This document shows positions 24,370-32,070 of a stretch of 64,000 bases of DNA, piece by piece. The stretch covers positions 36,463 through 100,462 of the forward strand of contig JAFDWB010000086.1 of NCBI GenBank assembly GCA_018268675.1, read 5' to 3'. The translations under genes and the position numbers were made by a program. This stretch comes from Actinomycetota bacterium. Its GTDB lineage: Bacteria > Actinomycetota > Thermoleophilia > Solirubrobacterales > 70-9. Positions within the stretch are counted from its first letter, which is position 1. Every line of letters begins with the position of its first letter. The notes beneath the pieces were generated by a model that saw nothing but the letters and a program-made list of their open reading frames with translations, did not search any database and was not told the origin of the DNA.

Positions 24370-24900
24370 TCAGCCGCAGACGGGCCAGGGGCTCGAGCCG
24401 GACCGCGCGTAGAGGAGCGCGGCGCGGTAGTCCTGTTCGGCTTCCGACGCCTGGGCGGGATCGCCGTGACCGCCGACCGATTCCCAGGTCCCCTGGTCGA
24501 ACTGGTATTTGCCCCGGTAGGTGCCTTCGGGCGACACCGCTTCGGGGTTGCCACCGGACTCGCAGGCGGCGATCGCTTCGAGCGTCGCCATCGACACCCC
24601 GCCCGGCAGCTGCGCGAACTTTTCTTCTTCCCGCGCTTCCCGCCGCTTGCGAGCGTGGACCTTCTGACGGTGCACGGTGCGCTGCGCGGTCACCGCGATC
24701 AGCTGGCTGTAGCGGTCGACCGGATCGAGCAGCGGTCCGCCAAGGGCCACCGCGTTGCCGATCCCCGAAGAGGCGGCGGCCGGCGTGTCGGCGCGGAGCC
24801 GTTCCCGCGGCGCTTGCTGTTCGCCCTGGGCGGCCGACGCGACCGCCGGGACGACGAGGCTCGCGAGCGCCGCGAGCAGGGCAATTTGTTTGCGTTCCAT
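24370..24900 (-). CDS. Resuscitation-promoting-factor-like transglycosylase
   Basis: The 176-residue protein has a signal peptide (KQIALLAALASLVVPAVASAA), a middle charged region and a C-terminal Rpf-type lysozyme-like domain. The domain shows ACESGGNPEAVSPEGTYRGKYQFDQGTWESVGG and ends ALLYARSGSSPWPVCG; the Glu of ACESGG is the catalytic acid. Rpf proteins cut peptidoglycan at growth resumption. ATG 24900 is preferred; an ATG at 24927 would add nine residues. The IS1595 element inserted only 44 bp upstream of this start, so its original promoter is separated from the gene. Confidence 0.85.
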   Translation of the reverse strand: MERKQIALLAALASLVVPAVASAAQGEQQAPRERLRADTPAAASSGIGNAVALGGPLLDPVDRYSQLIAVTAQRTVHRQKVHARKRREAREEEKFAQLPGGVSMATLEAIAACESGGNPEAVSPEGTYRGKYQFDQGTWESVGGHGDPAQASEAEQDYRAALLYARSGSSPWPVCG

Positions 24901-24944
24901 GAGCAAGCGGTGAACCGTTACGGGCATCGCCGCCGTTGTGTGTG

Positions 24945-24952
24945 CGCACGAT
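24945..24952. repeat. Left 8-bp target duplication of the IS1595 element
   Basis: CGCACGAT here is repeated at 27858-27865 directly outside the right end. An 8-bp duplication is the norm for IS1595 elements. Confidence 0.85.
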
Positions 24953-24975
24953 CACACTTATCCCTTCAGAGTATG

Positions 24976-24981
24976 TATACT
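24976..24981 (+). promoter_or_regulatory. Putative -10 box of the transposase gene
   Basis: TATACT ends 7 bp before the ATG of the transposase, which would place transcription start on or next to the start codon (leaderless). No Shine-Dalgarno is seen. The box is inside the left end of the element. Confidence 0.45.
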
Positions 24982-24988
24982 GTCATCC

Positions 24989-25930
24989 ATGGCCGCGAAC
25001 GACCGAAACAACCCGATCAACCGGAAAGCCTCCGACTCGGATATGACCGTCGTGGAGTTCTGGCGCGAGTATCCGGACGACGCTGCGTGTCTGGACAAGC
25101 TCTGGCGGGAGCGGTTCGCGCCAGATGGCCATCACGCTCACTGCCCGGTCTGCGAGAAGGAGCGGAAGTTCCACCGCATCAACTCCCGTGCTTCCTACGC
25201 CTGCGATTCCTGCGGCAAGCACCTTCATCCGATGAAGGGGACGATCTTCGAGAAGTCCACGACCTCGCTGCAACTCTGGTTCTACGCCATGTTCCTCATG
25301 GCAAGCACTCGCTGCGGAATATCGGCCAAACAGCTTGAGCGCGAGTTGGGCGTCACCTACAAGACGGCGTGGCGCATGTTCAACAAGATCCGCAACGAGT
25401 TGATGAACGACGAGGGCGACGACCAGTTGAACGGCAAGGTCGAGGTCGATGAGACTTCCTGGGGCGGCAAGCCGCGCCGCAAGATGACTCGCGCCGAAGG
25501 ACAGGCTTTCCGCGAGGCCAAGACCACGATCCTCGGCATGGTCGAGCGCGAAGGTCGGGTGCGGCTGCGAGTGATCGAGTCGCGCAGAGGCGAGCCGCTT
25601 AGTTCAGCGGTCCGGACGCACGTCAATCCCGATGCGTTCATGCTCACCGATGATTGGGTCGCCTACAAACCGCTGCGCCGGGAGGGCTACGCGGGGGCGA
25701 TCATCAATCACTCCGCCGGTTCCTACGTCTGGGGCGACGTGCATACGAACACGATCGAGGGCTTTTTCGGCAACCTCAAGACGGGGATGCGCGGCGCCTA
25801 CAAGCACGTGTCCGACCGCTGGTTGCAGTCCTATCTGGACGAGTACGCGTGGCGCTACAACGCTCGGCGGCAGCCGGACGGCTATTTCGAGCAGTTGCTC
25901 AGGCGCGCTGTCTCGCAGTCCGCTTCATAG
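24989..25930 (+). CDS. IS1595-family transposase (ISXO2-like)
   Basis: The 313-residue protein starts with a zinc ribbon (CPVCEKERKFHRINSRASYACDSCGKHLHPMKGTIFE, two CxxC pairs) and a helix-turn-helix-like region (ISAKQLERELGVTYKTAWRMFNKIR). The ISXO2-like DDE domain follows: VEVDETSWGGK (first D), FMLTDDWVAYK (second D) and VHTNTIEGFFGNLKTGMRGAY (E/N-type third residue), ending YLDEYAWRYNAR. It cuts and pastes the element. The 3' end overlaps the last cargo gene, which runs in the opposite direction, by 32 bp. Confidence 0.93.
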   Translation: MAANDRNNPINRKASDSDMTVVEFWREYPDDAACLDKLWRERFAPDGHHAHCPVCEKERKFHRINSRASYACDSCGKHLHPMKGTIFEKSTTSLQLWFYAMFLMASTRCGISAKQLERELGVTYKTAWRMFNKIRNELMNDEGDDQLNGKVEVDETSWGGKPRRKMTRAEGQAFREAKTTILGMVEREGRVRLRVIESRRGEPLSSAVRTHVNPDAFMLTDDWVAYKPLRREGYAGAIINHSAGSYVWGDVHTNTIEGFFGNLKTGMRGAYKHVSDRWLQSYLDEYAWRYNARRQPDGYFEQLLRRAVSQSAS

Positions 25931-26108
25931 GCCGCAGCCCATCGAAGGAAACATCGAGGAGATCGAGCGTGCGGCCCTGTCCGTCCGCGACCTCAAAAAC
26001 GGCACCGCCATCGAAGATCTCGACAACGGTTCCTAAAGTTCCGGCGCGCCACTTCCCCACAGGTGCCTTGAGATAGGCCGGGCGGAGATAGTGATCATCA
26101 GGCGTCAT
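25899..26108 (-). CDS. DUF4926-like small protein, transposon cargo
   Basis: The 69-residue protein has the small beta-barrel pattern of DUF4926 proteins: WRAGTLGTVVEIFDGGAVFEVADGQGRTLDLLDV. Function of the family is unknown; it often neighbours DUF6883 proteins. Its ATG overlaps the stop of the upstream cargo gene by 4 bp. The family call is from memory of the pattern. Confidence 0.6.
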   Translation of the reverse strand: MTPDDHYLRPAYLKAPVGKWRAGTLGTVVEIFDGGAVFEVADGQGRTLDLLDVSFDGLRPMKRTARQRA

Positions 26109-26521
26109 TTCGGATCATCGGCTTCAAGATCCCGATTTGCTTTCAAATCGGGATCGATATAGGCGCTAATCAACTTAGAGCAACCTTCATTTGTCATCCA
26201 CGATGTGGTTATGAATCGGCTGTTTCCATTCGGACCTTCAATCCGGACATCGACTTGCCAGCGTTCGCCCCATTTACTCGCAGGGCGGCTGACTGCTTCT
26301 GCATGCTGCAACGCCCCAAGGATCTTCTCCCTCAGTTCGTCCGCGTGATCTCTGGTGAATCCGAGGCTCGATTTGAATACGCGAGCCTTATGGCGACCTG
26401 TCTCATGCTCGGGATCAAGCGCATAGTCGGTCAACTTCGCGATGCTGATCTCGGCTTCCTCGTGGCCCGGCAGTCGGCCTGAGACGACTTCAGACGAATC
26501 ACCGTCCTCCGTCATCGGCAC
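26105..26521 (-). CDS. DUF6883-like protein, transposon cargo
   Basis: The 138-residue protein contains ISIAKLTDYALDPEHETGRHKARVFKSSLGFT, which is the start of the DUF6883 domain (K-x-TDY-L-P-H--G-HKA-VF---LG), then RWQVDVRIEGPNGNSRFITTSW. This domain is common in small two-gene cassettes of unknown role and in polymorphic-toxin contexts. Start GTG 26521 overlaps the previous stop by one base; ATG 26515 is an alternative. It is coupled to the DUF4926-like gene. Confidence 0.6.
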   Translation of the reverse strand: MPMTEDGDSSEVVSGRLPGHEEAEISIAKLTDYALDPEHETGRHKARVFKSSLGFTRDHADELREKILGALQHAEAVSRPASKWGERWQVDVRIEGPNGNSRFITTSWMTNEGCSKLISAYIDPDLKANRDLEADDPK

Positions 26522-26664
26522 TACTTCTTAGCCGCGCGCCGGACCAAGTCCTCGAACGTAGAACGCTTAGGCACCGGAATGTCGATCGGCTTATGCGGCT
26601 TGCCGCTCTTGTCCTTGCCTTTGGGCGTCGTCTTCTGTGTGGTGGGCGTCTCGTCGTCTTTCAT
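26521..26664 (-). CDS. 47-residue basic protein, transposon cargo
   Basis: This short gene encodes a Lys/Thr/Pro-rich N-terminal half (TPTTQKTTPKGKDKSGKPHKP) and a short C-terminal helix (STFEDLVRRAAKK). Its ATG overlaps the stop of the PIN gene (ATGA), so it is translated with it and may be its partner. VapB-type antitoxins usually precede their toxin, so the reversed order argues against a classical antitoxin. No family recognised. Confidence 0.55.
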   Translation of the reverse strand: MKDDETPTTQKTTPKGKDKSGKPHKPIDIPVPKRSTFEDLVRRAAKK

Positions 26665-27125
26665 GGCGCTTCTTGCCAGTTGTTCTCGTCGGGATCGGCG
26701 AACCAGACTGAGTCGAACGCTAAGACTTCGGCGAGCTTGTCGAAATGGTGATCGTGATGCAGGACACCAAGTGCTCCGTCTGCCGCCGATGCCGCGATCA
26801 GGAGGTCTGACCCCTTGACCTTGTGATTTCCAGGCGACCCACGATATGCAAGCTGCACCATCGCCGATACGGCCGCTCTACAGACTGAGGTCGTAACGGG
26901 AATCGAACGGAGGGTTTCAAGAGCATCGCGCTCTTCCTCAACCTCAACGGCGCTCGCCACTCCGTAAAGAACCTCCATGAGCATGACGGGAGAACAGAGG
27001 ATGCGACCCAGTTCAGCCGCTTGTGCGAATTGCTCTTTTGCGGACTGAGGGGCGCGAGGGAGCTTCAGCCACGTGCTCGTATCCACTATGAGCGTCAAAC
27101 CGTCGTACGGCTCCGCAGCTGCCAT
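26661..27125 (-). CDS. PIN-domain ribonuclease (VapC-like), transposon cargo
   Basis: The 154-residue protein has the acidic residues of PIN nucleases: VDTSTWLKL (first D), MLMEVLYG (E), GSDLLIAASAAD (central D) and HHDHHFDKLAEV (last D). VapC toxins cleave tRNA or rRNA and are held by an antitoxin. Here the gene sits in the middle of a six-gene cargo operon, 17 bp after an unknown gene and overlapping the 47-residue protein gene. It could maintain the transposon as a toxin-antitoxin unit (inference). Confidence 0.82.
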   Translation of the reverse strand: MAAAEPYDGLTLIVDTSTWLKLPRAPQSAKEQFAQAAELGRILCSPVMLMEVLYGVASAVEVEEERDALETLRSIPVTTSVCRAAVSAMVQLAYRGSPGNHKVKGSDLLIAASAADGALGVLHHDHHFDKLAEVLAFDSVWFADPDENNWQEAP

Positions 27126-27142
27126 CGCCGAATCAGCGCGGA

Positions 27143-27490
27143 CTAGTCGCTCCAGGCGCGTTCTACCTGCTCCTCGATATCAGCAGGAAAGCGGTCGCGC
27201 AGGGCATGAGCTAGGAACCGCGACATGGAAGAGGGGGTTTCCAGGTGAGCGACAGGCGGTCCCGTGACAACTTTGGGCTGGCGAGGGACTTCGCGGGGGG
27301 CACGAAAGTGCAAGGAGAGAACCCTTTGGTTTCGCCCCACGGCAGACCAATTCGTTCGCGCCTGGTTACCGGACACTAGAAACTCGGCCCAAGATCGGAG
27401 GGCTGCGTTTGCATCCGTGACGCCCCCATGGCGAATCGCCCGAATCGTCGCTTCTGGCCTCGACTCAATTTTGGGGATCGTCGCCGGCAT
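27143..27490 (-). CDS. Unknown protein upstream of PIN gene, transposon cargo
   Basis: The 115-residue protein is not recognised. It starts at ATG 27490 with AGGA just before; an ATG at 27511 is possible but has no such site. The C-terminal third (SSMSRFLAHALRDRFPADIEEQVERAWSD) is helical and could bind the PIN protein, as antitoxin tails do. The gene overlaps the DUF3467 gene by 26 bp and ends 17 bp before the PIN gene. By position it is the best antitoxin candidate. Confidence 0.5.
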   Translation of the reverse strand: MPATIPKIESRPEATIRAIRHGGVTDANAALRSWAEFLVSGNQARTNWSAVGRNQRVLSLHFRAPREVPRQPKVVTGPPVAHLETPSSMSRFLAHALRDRFPADIEEQVERAWSD

Positions 27491-27746
27491 TTTCCTCGCT
27501 TTGGGTTGCAAAGAGCTTCCGGATAGGACCCGCTTGCTCCTCGTAGTCGGCCATATTTTCGCTCAGCAGGGCGACTAGTGCTTTCGCCTCCTCCCAGGAC
27601 ATCACCACGCGCACCGGGATCGAGTCCGGCGGTCCCTGTTCCGGCGAGTAGCCGAAATCCAGGGCCACGTCGAACGGGGAAGCATTGGTCCTGACCCAAT
27701 TCGCGTAGATCAGCTGGGTTTGTGGGGACAGCTCGGCCACAGACAT
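27465..27746 (-). CDS. DUF3467-like protein, first cargo gene
   Basis: The 93-residue protein follows the DUF3467 pattern: LIYANWVRTNASPFDVALDFGYSP, then PVRVVMSWEEAKALVALLSENMADYEEQ. The family is small, widespread and uncharacterised. It is the first gene of the cargo operon, about 110 bp inside the right end of the element. No clear ribosome-binding site is visible. Confidence 0.7.
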   Translation of the reverse strand: MSVAELSPQTQLIYANWVRTNASPFDVALDFGYSPEQGPPDSIPVRVVMSWEEAKALVALLSENMADYEEQAGPIRKLFATQSEENAGDDPQN

Positions 27747-27857
27747 AGCTATAGCCGATGCTGCCGACGGTGGGGTAAATCTGCGCTCTGTGAGCGGCTA
27801 AAACCGCCTGCTTGCCATGCGTCACCGGACTATACCTCCCTTGAAGGGATAAGTGTG

Positions 27858-27865
27858 CGCACGAT
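27858..27865. repeat. Right 8-bp target duplication of the IS1595 element
   Basis: CGCACGAT, same orientation as 24945-24952. The original site read GTGTG-CGCACGAT-CACAC, symmetrical around the duplicated bases and similar to the element tips. Confidence 0.85.
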
Positions 27866-27936
27866 CACACAAATAACCTGCTGGTTGCGGGTTTTCGCTC
27901 CACGCCGCGGATTACGGCCCGAATAGGCATGATCCC

Positions 27937-28791
27937 TTGATCGCTCCAGACGGGAAGACCACGCGCCTGCTGCTCGCCTGCCCGGATCGCCCGGGCCTGA
28001 TCGCGACCGTCTCCGGCTTCCTCGCCGAGGCGGGGCTGAACATCGTCGACGTCGACCAGCACTCGACCGCGGCGGGACGCTTCTTCATGCGGATGGTCTT
28101 CGACTCCCCCGCCACGGCCGAGCGGGGCGCGCTCGAGCAGCGCTTCGGGCGGGAGGTCGCCGCGCCCTTCGAGATGGAGCACACCTTCAGCGAGTCGGCC
28201 GGGCGCAAGCGGGTCGCGGTGATGGTCTCGCGCGAGGACCACTGCCTCTCCGACCTGCTCTGGCGGTGGCGCAACGACCACCTCGGCGGCGAGATCGTCT
28301 GCGTCGTCTCCAACCACGAGGATCTGCGTGGCGAGGTCGAGGCGGTCGGGCTGCCGTTCCACCACGTGCCGGTCGGCCGCGAGTCACGGGGCGAGGCGGA
28401 GGGGCGGGCGCTGGAGCTGATCGGCGCCGTCGACCTCCTCGTGCTCGCCCGCTACATGCAGATCCTCTCGCCCGCCTTCCTTGACGATCTTGGCGCGCCC
28501 GCGATCAACATCCATCACAGTTTTCTCCCCGCCTTCGTCGGCGCCGACCCCTACGCCCGCGCCCACGAGCGCGGCGTGAAGCTGATCGGCGCGACCGCCC
28601 ACTACGTCACCGCGGAGCTCGACGCCGGCCCGATCATCGACCAGGACGTCGTCCGCGTCGGCCATGCCGACGAGATCCCGGACCTGGTCCGGATCGGCCG
28701 CGACGTCGAGCGCCTGGTGCTGGCCCGCGCCGTCACCGCCCACCTCGAGGACCGCGTGCTCCTCGACGGCGAGCGCACCGTCGTCTTCTAG
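27937..28791 (+). CDS. purU: Formyltetrahydrofolate deformylase
   Basis: The 284-residue protein has an N-terminal ACT domain (LLLACPDRPGLIATVSGFLAEAGLNIVDVDQHS) and a C-terminal formyl-transferase domain with VVSNHEDLRGEVEA, LARYMQILSP, INIHHSFLPAFVGADPYARAHERGVKLIGATAHYVTAELDAGPII and the active Asn-His-Asp set (N-HH, D). It releases formate from 10-formyl-THF to balance one-carbon pools. TTG at 27937 is the likely start because the ACT strand follows at once. The IS1595 insertion sits 71 bp upstream, so its promoter region was cut too. Confidence 0.92.
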   Translation: MIAPDGKTTRLLLACPDRPGLIATVSGFLAEAGLNIVDVDQHSTAAGRFFMRMVFDSPATAERGALEQRFGREVAAPFEMEHTFSESAGRKRVAVMVSREDHCLSDLLWRWRNDHLGGEIVCVVSNHEDLRGEVEAVGLPFHHVPVGRESRGEAEGRALELIGAVDLLVLARYMQILSPAFLDDLGAPAINIHHSFLPAFVGADPYARAHERGVKLIGATAHYVTAELDAGPIIDQDVVRVGHADEIPDLVRIGRDVERLVLARAVTAHLEDRVLLDGERTVVF

Positions 28792-28956
28792 GGGGTGGGT
28801 TCGGGGGGCGGCTGCCGCCCGGGCGTCCCTCCACAGAGATGGCAAGGGACGGTGCGCGCCCCGTCGACAACTGCGCGTGGTCCGTGACCCTTCCGTCACG
28901 TCCAATGTTGATGGGGCTCCCAGGGGAGCGTGGGCCGACCCCGGGGTCGGCCGTGC

Positions 28957-28995
28957 GGTGTTCCTTACTTGGCGTATATGCAAGTAAGGAACACC
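28957..28995. terminator. TGTTCCTTA-type hairpin, copy 3
   Basis: Arms 28957-28971 (GGTGTTCCTTACTTG) and 28981-28995 pair perfectly over 15 bp, loop GCGTATATG. It lies between the convergent purU (ends 28791) and ABC-F (ends 29068) genes. No T-tract follows. Confidence 0.6.
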
Positions 28996-29067
28996 GGAAG
29001 GCCGGGCTCCCTGATTCCGAGGCAGGCCGAAGCGCCGGCCGGCGATGCCCCCACGGGATAGGCCCGG

Positions 29068-30981
29068 CTAAGTCGCCGCGGCCTCGGCGGCGCCTTGGGC
29101 CGCCTCCCACTCCGCCAGCAGCTCCTCGACCGCCGCCTTCGCCGCCTCGTGCTTGGCGGTTGCGCGCTCGGTGCGGGTGGGGCTCGACCAGGCGGCGGGG
29201 TCGGCGAGCTCCTCCTCGACCGCCTGCAGGTCGGCTTCGGCCTTCGCGATCCGGTCCTCCAGGCGGGCCGCCTTGCGCTCGGCCCGTTCGGCCGCCTTGC
29301 CGTCGCGACGCTTCGCAGCAGCGTCGCCGGAGGCCTTGCCCTTCTTCGCGGTCTTCGTCGCCGCCGCCTCGGCCTCGGAATCGCGTTCGTCGCGGCGCCG
29401 CTGGTACTCCGCCCAGCCGCTCGGGTGGCTGGTCAGCTTGGCGTCCTCGACCACGATCGTGCGGCTGCCCACCGCCTCGAGCAGCGCCCGGTCGTGGGAG
29501 ATCAGGACGACGGAGCCCTCGAACTCGGTCAGCGCGTCCTCCAGCGCCTCGCGGCTCTCGATGTCGAGATGGTTCGTCGGCTCGTCCAGGATCAGCACGT
29601 TGGCGCCGGAGGAGACGAGGATCGCCAGCGACAGCCGCCGCTGCTCGCCGCCGGAGATGTCGGAGAGCTTTTTTTCGACGTCGGCGCCGGAGAAGAGGAA
29701 GCCGCCGAGCAGGGCGCGCGCCTTCGGGCCGGTGAGGCCCGTCTCCCGCTGCGCCGCGTCGAGCACCGTCCCCGCGCCGGCGGCGGTGTCGGCGTGCTGG
29801 GACAGGTAGCCGAGATTGACGTTGTGGCCGGTGCTGACCGTCCCCGCGGCGGGCTCGCGGCGCCCCGCCAGGGTCTCCACCAAGGTCGTCTTGCCGCTGC
29901 CGTTGGCGCCGACGAGGACCACGTGCTCCCCCCGTTCGACCTCCACCTTCGCGTCCTCGAGCAGGGTCCGCCCCGGCACCTCGATCCTCGCGTCGAGCAT
30001 CTTCAGCACCACCCTGCCGGGGCGCTCGGGCGGCTTGAAGGAGAAGCGCAGGTGCCGGTTGTCGCGCTTTTCGGCCATCGGCCCGTCTTTCTTCTTCCGG
30101 TCGATCTGTTTGATCCGCGACTGCGCCTGGCGCGCCTTCGACGCCTTGTAGCGGAAGCGCTCGACGAAGCGCTCCATTCGCGCGATCTCCGCTTCCTGGC
30201 GGTCGATCGCCTTGCCGAGCGCGATCTGGCGCGCCGCCTGCTCCTGGCGCCAGGCGTGCCACGGCCCGGCGAAGAAGCGGGCGCGCCCCGCCTCCAGCTC
30301 CAGCACCGAGGTGCCGACCGCCTCCAGGAACCAGCGATCGTGGGCGACGAGGACGACCGCGGCGTCGAGGTCGACGAGATAGCGCTCGAGCCACTCGAGC
30401 GAGGGGATGTCGAGATGGTTCGTGGGCTCGTCGAGCAGCAGCAGGTCGGGGCGCGCGGCCAACGCGCGGGCGAGCGAGGCGCGGGTCAGCTCGCCGCCGG
30501 AGAAGGTCTTCAGCTCGCGGTCGGCGTGCTCGGGGCCGAAGCCGAGCCCGCGCAGCACTTCCAGCACTTCGTCGCGCCACCGGTACCCGCCGCCGGCTTC
30601 GAGCCGCGCCTGGGCCGCCGCATAGGCGTTCATCGTCTCCTCCGAGGCGCCGCCCGCCATCTCCCCCTCGAGCCGGGCGAGCTCGGCCTCGGTCTCCAGC
30701 ATGTCCGCCCGCCCGGAGAAGACGTAGTCGCCGAGCCTGGCGTCGGAGTCGCGCGGCGGGCGCTGATCGTGGAGCGCGATCCGGGCGCCGCGCTGGATCG
30801 AGACCGAGCCTTCCTCCGGCGTCAGCTCGCCGGCGAGCACGCGCAGCAGCGTCGACTTCCCCGCCCCGTTGCGGCCGGAGAGGGTCATGCGGTCGCCCGC
30901 CTCCAGCTTGAAGGAGACATCGCCGAACAGGAGTTTCCCGCCGACGTAGACGTCGAGTGAGGTCGCGGTCGCGATCGCCAT
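29068..30981 (-). CDS. ABC-F family ATPase (ribosome-associated type)
   Basis: The 637-residue soluble protein has two ABC domains and no membrane helices. First domain: GRNGAGKSTLL, FSGGELTRASLARAL, LLLDEPTNHLD. Second: GANGSGKTTLVE, ISGGEQRRLSLAILV, LILDEPTNHLD. The ~80-residue linker between them (MERFVERFRYKASKARQAQSRIKQIDRKKKDGP) is the P-site tRNA interaction motif region. The tail from residue ~535 is a coiled coil rich in Lys, Glu and Ala. ABC-F proteins rescue stalled ribosomes or give antibiotic protection; which one cannot be told. Confidence 0.9.
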   Translation of the reverse strand: MAIATATSLDVYVGGKLLFGDVSFKLEAGDRMTLSGRNGAGKSTLLRVLAGELTPEEGSVSIQRGARIALHDQRPPRDSDARLGDYVFSGRADMLETEAELARLEGEMAGGASEETMNAYAAAQARLEAGGGYRWRDEVLEVLRGLGFGPEHADRELKTFSGGELTRASLARALAARPDLLLLDEPTNHLDIPSLEWLERYLVDLDAAVVLVAHDRWFLEAVGTSVLELEAGRARFFAGPWHAWRQEQAARQIALGKAIDRQEAEIARMERFVERFRYKASKARQAQSRIKQIDRKKKDGPMAEKRDNRHLRFSFKPPERPGRVVLKMLDARIEVPGRTLLEDAKVEVERGEHVVLVGANGSGKTTLVETLAGRREPAAGTVSTGHNVNLGYLSQHADTAAGAGTVLDAAQRETGLTGPKARALLGGFLFSGADVEKKLSDISGGEQRRLSLAILVSSGANVLILDEPTNHLDIESREALEDALTEFEGSVVLISHDRALLEAVGSRTIVVEDAKLTSHPSGWAEYQRRRDERDSEAEAAATKTAKKGKASGDAAAKRRDGKAAERAERKAARLEDRIAKAEADLQAVEEELADPAAWSSPTRTERATAKHEAAKAAVEELLAEWEAAQGAAEAAAT

Positions 30982-31037
30982 GGACCTTCCAAGGTAGATG
31001 ACGACGGCCGCCGGCTGCGGCGTGCCGGTCGGCGCGT

Positions 31038-31580
31038 TCAGCGGCAGTACTTGGCGGCGATCTGCTCGATCGTGCCCGCGGTGCGCATCGTCCCCCTGCC
31101 GAGAGCGGCGTCGAGCGCCTTCATGTCGACCTCGGTTTCGGAGAGGCCGACGCTCGGCAACCAGTGCAGCTCGCGATCCTCGAGGACCATCAGGTCCCCC
31201 TCCGGTGCCAGCGCCAGCGCGTCCCGCGCCGCCTTCGCACCGGGCCTGCCACCGAGCAACAGCACCTGGGGTTTGCCCTTGGACGCGGCGATCGCCGCGG
31301 CCGGGAAGGGGTCGCGCGCGGCGATCCCGGTCACCTCCGCGGCGCTCCGCAGGAAGACCGCGACGTCGTAGCCGAGGCGCGCATCGAGCTCCTCTTCGAG
31401 CCGCGAGCGCAGCGCCCCCTCCGCCTCCCCGCCAGGAGCGACGAAGACGACGTTGCCGCTGGCCCGGAACGTCGCCACCTCCGCCATCCCGATCGCCTCG
31501 AAGTGCGCCACCAGCTCCGCGCTCTTCACCCGCCGGTTGCCGAGGTTGATCCCGCGCAGGAAGGCGACATAGCGTTCCAT
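31038..31580 (-). CDS. DUF1697 family protein
   Basis: The 180-residue protein starts ERYVAFLRGINLGNRRVKSAELVAHFEAIGM and contains VATFRASGNVVF, the pattern of DUF1697. No biochemical function is established for the family. It lies 56 bp upstream of the ABC-F gene on the same strand and 93 bp after tmRNA. Confidence 0.85.
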   Translation of the reverse strand: MERYVAFLRGINLGNRRVKSAELVAHFEAIGMAEVATFRASGNVVFVAPGGEAEGALRSRLEEELDARLGYDVAVFLRSAAEVTGIAARDPFPAAAIAASKGKPQVLLLGGRPGAKAARDALALAPEGDLMVLEDRELHWLPSVGLSETEVDMKALDAALGRGTMRTAGTIEQIAAKYCR

Positions 31581-31641
31581 CCCATGAACCTACCGCCGCC
31601 GATCCTCCCGGCGACCGCTTCCGGGCGAGGCTGCACGAGCC

Positions 31642-31667
31642 CCCGCCCGGCCACCGGGCCGGGCGGG
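31642..31667 (-). terminator. 11-bp hairpin downstream of tmRNA
   Basis: CCCGCCCGGCC and GGCCGGGCGGG pair perfectly around a 4-nt loop, starting 6 bp after the tmRNA 3' end. Probable terminator, with only TTCC-type weak pyrimidines and no T-run. Confidence 0.55.
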
Positions 31668-31673
31668 AATTGA

Positions 31674-32030
31674 TGGAGGCGCCGAGATTCGAACTCGGAT
31701 CCGCGGACGCTGGGCGAGGGTCTCTACAGGTTTAGCCGGCGCTTGGTTCTCGTCTCCCGGGGTCCGCGCCGACGGGCACTACGGAAGACAGAGCCCCTTG
31801 AATTTCCCCGGCCGGACGAGGCAGGCCGTCCGGGTGAGCCCGCTTCTGAAGCCGGTGCCCCTCCCCGCGGGCGTGGGAGGACCGACTCTCATCGCCTAGG
31901 TTCTAGCTAGGCAGCGAGGGCGAACTCATGGTCCGCACGTATTGGTTTGTGCCGGGGTTTAACGAGGCCTCCGGCAACCTCGACCTGCAACCTTTCGCAC
32001 GAATCGACCACGTCGAAGCCTGTCGCCCCC
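31674..32030 (-). ncRNA. ssrA: tmRNA (transfer-messenger RNA)
   Basis: The 357-nt RNA has a tRNA-Ala-like closing stem: 5' GGGGGCG pairs with 3' CGCCTCC, including a G3-U70 pair, the alanine identity signal. The T-arm reads CCGAG-TTCGAAT-CTCGG, the discriminator is A and no CCA is encoded. The 5' part has the GACAGGCTTCGACG motif of tmRNA. The tag reading frame (31907-31936) is GCG GAC CAT GAG TTC GCC CTC GCT GCC TAG, giving ADHEFALAA, with the usual A four bases before the resume codon. It rescues stalled ribosomes with SmpB, encoded 3.5 kb away. Confidence 0.95.
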
Positions 32031-32070
32031 GTGCGGAGATGCATCTGAAAGTGTACGCGGCGGAGGCCAG

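Larger units (their letters stand above)
24953..27857. mobile_element. IS1595-family transposon (2905 bp) with six-gene cargo
   Basis: The element has 16-bp perfect terminal inverted repeats (CACACTTATCCCTTCA at 24953-24968, reverse complement at 27842-27857) and an 8-bp target duplication CGCACGAT on both sides. It contains one IS1595 transposase gene on the plus strand and a six-gene operon on the minus strand. A plain IS1595 element is about half this size. Cargo genes are known in some branches of the family. Ends are intact, the transposase is full length and the duplications are identical, so the insertion looks recent. Base composition is lower in GC than the surroundings. Confidence 0.9.

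Noticed and set aside
26521..26664. 47-residue protein as a classical VapB antitoxin
   Set aside because: It follows the PIN gene rather than preceding it and has no ribbon-helix-helix, AbrB or Phd pattern.
27376..27825. 149-codon minus-strand frame overlapping the DUF3467 gene
   Set aside because: It is in a different frame from the DUF3467 and unknown cargo genes, has no motif and no start site.
31674..31720. tRNA-like T-arm read as an isolated tRNA
   Set aside because: Only the T-arm and acceptor 3' side lie here; the 5' acceptor strand is 350 bp away and the sequence between fits tmRNA with an ALAA tag.
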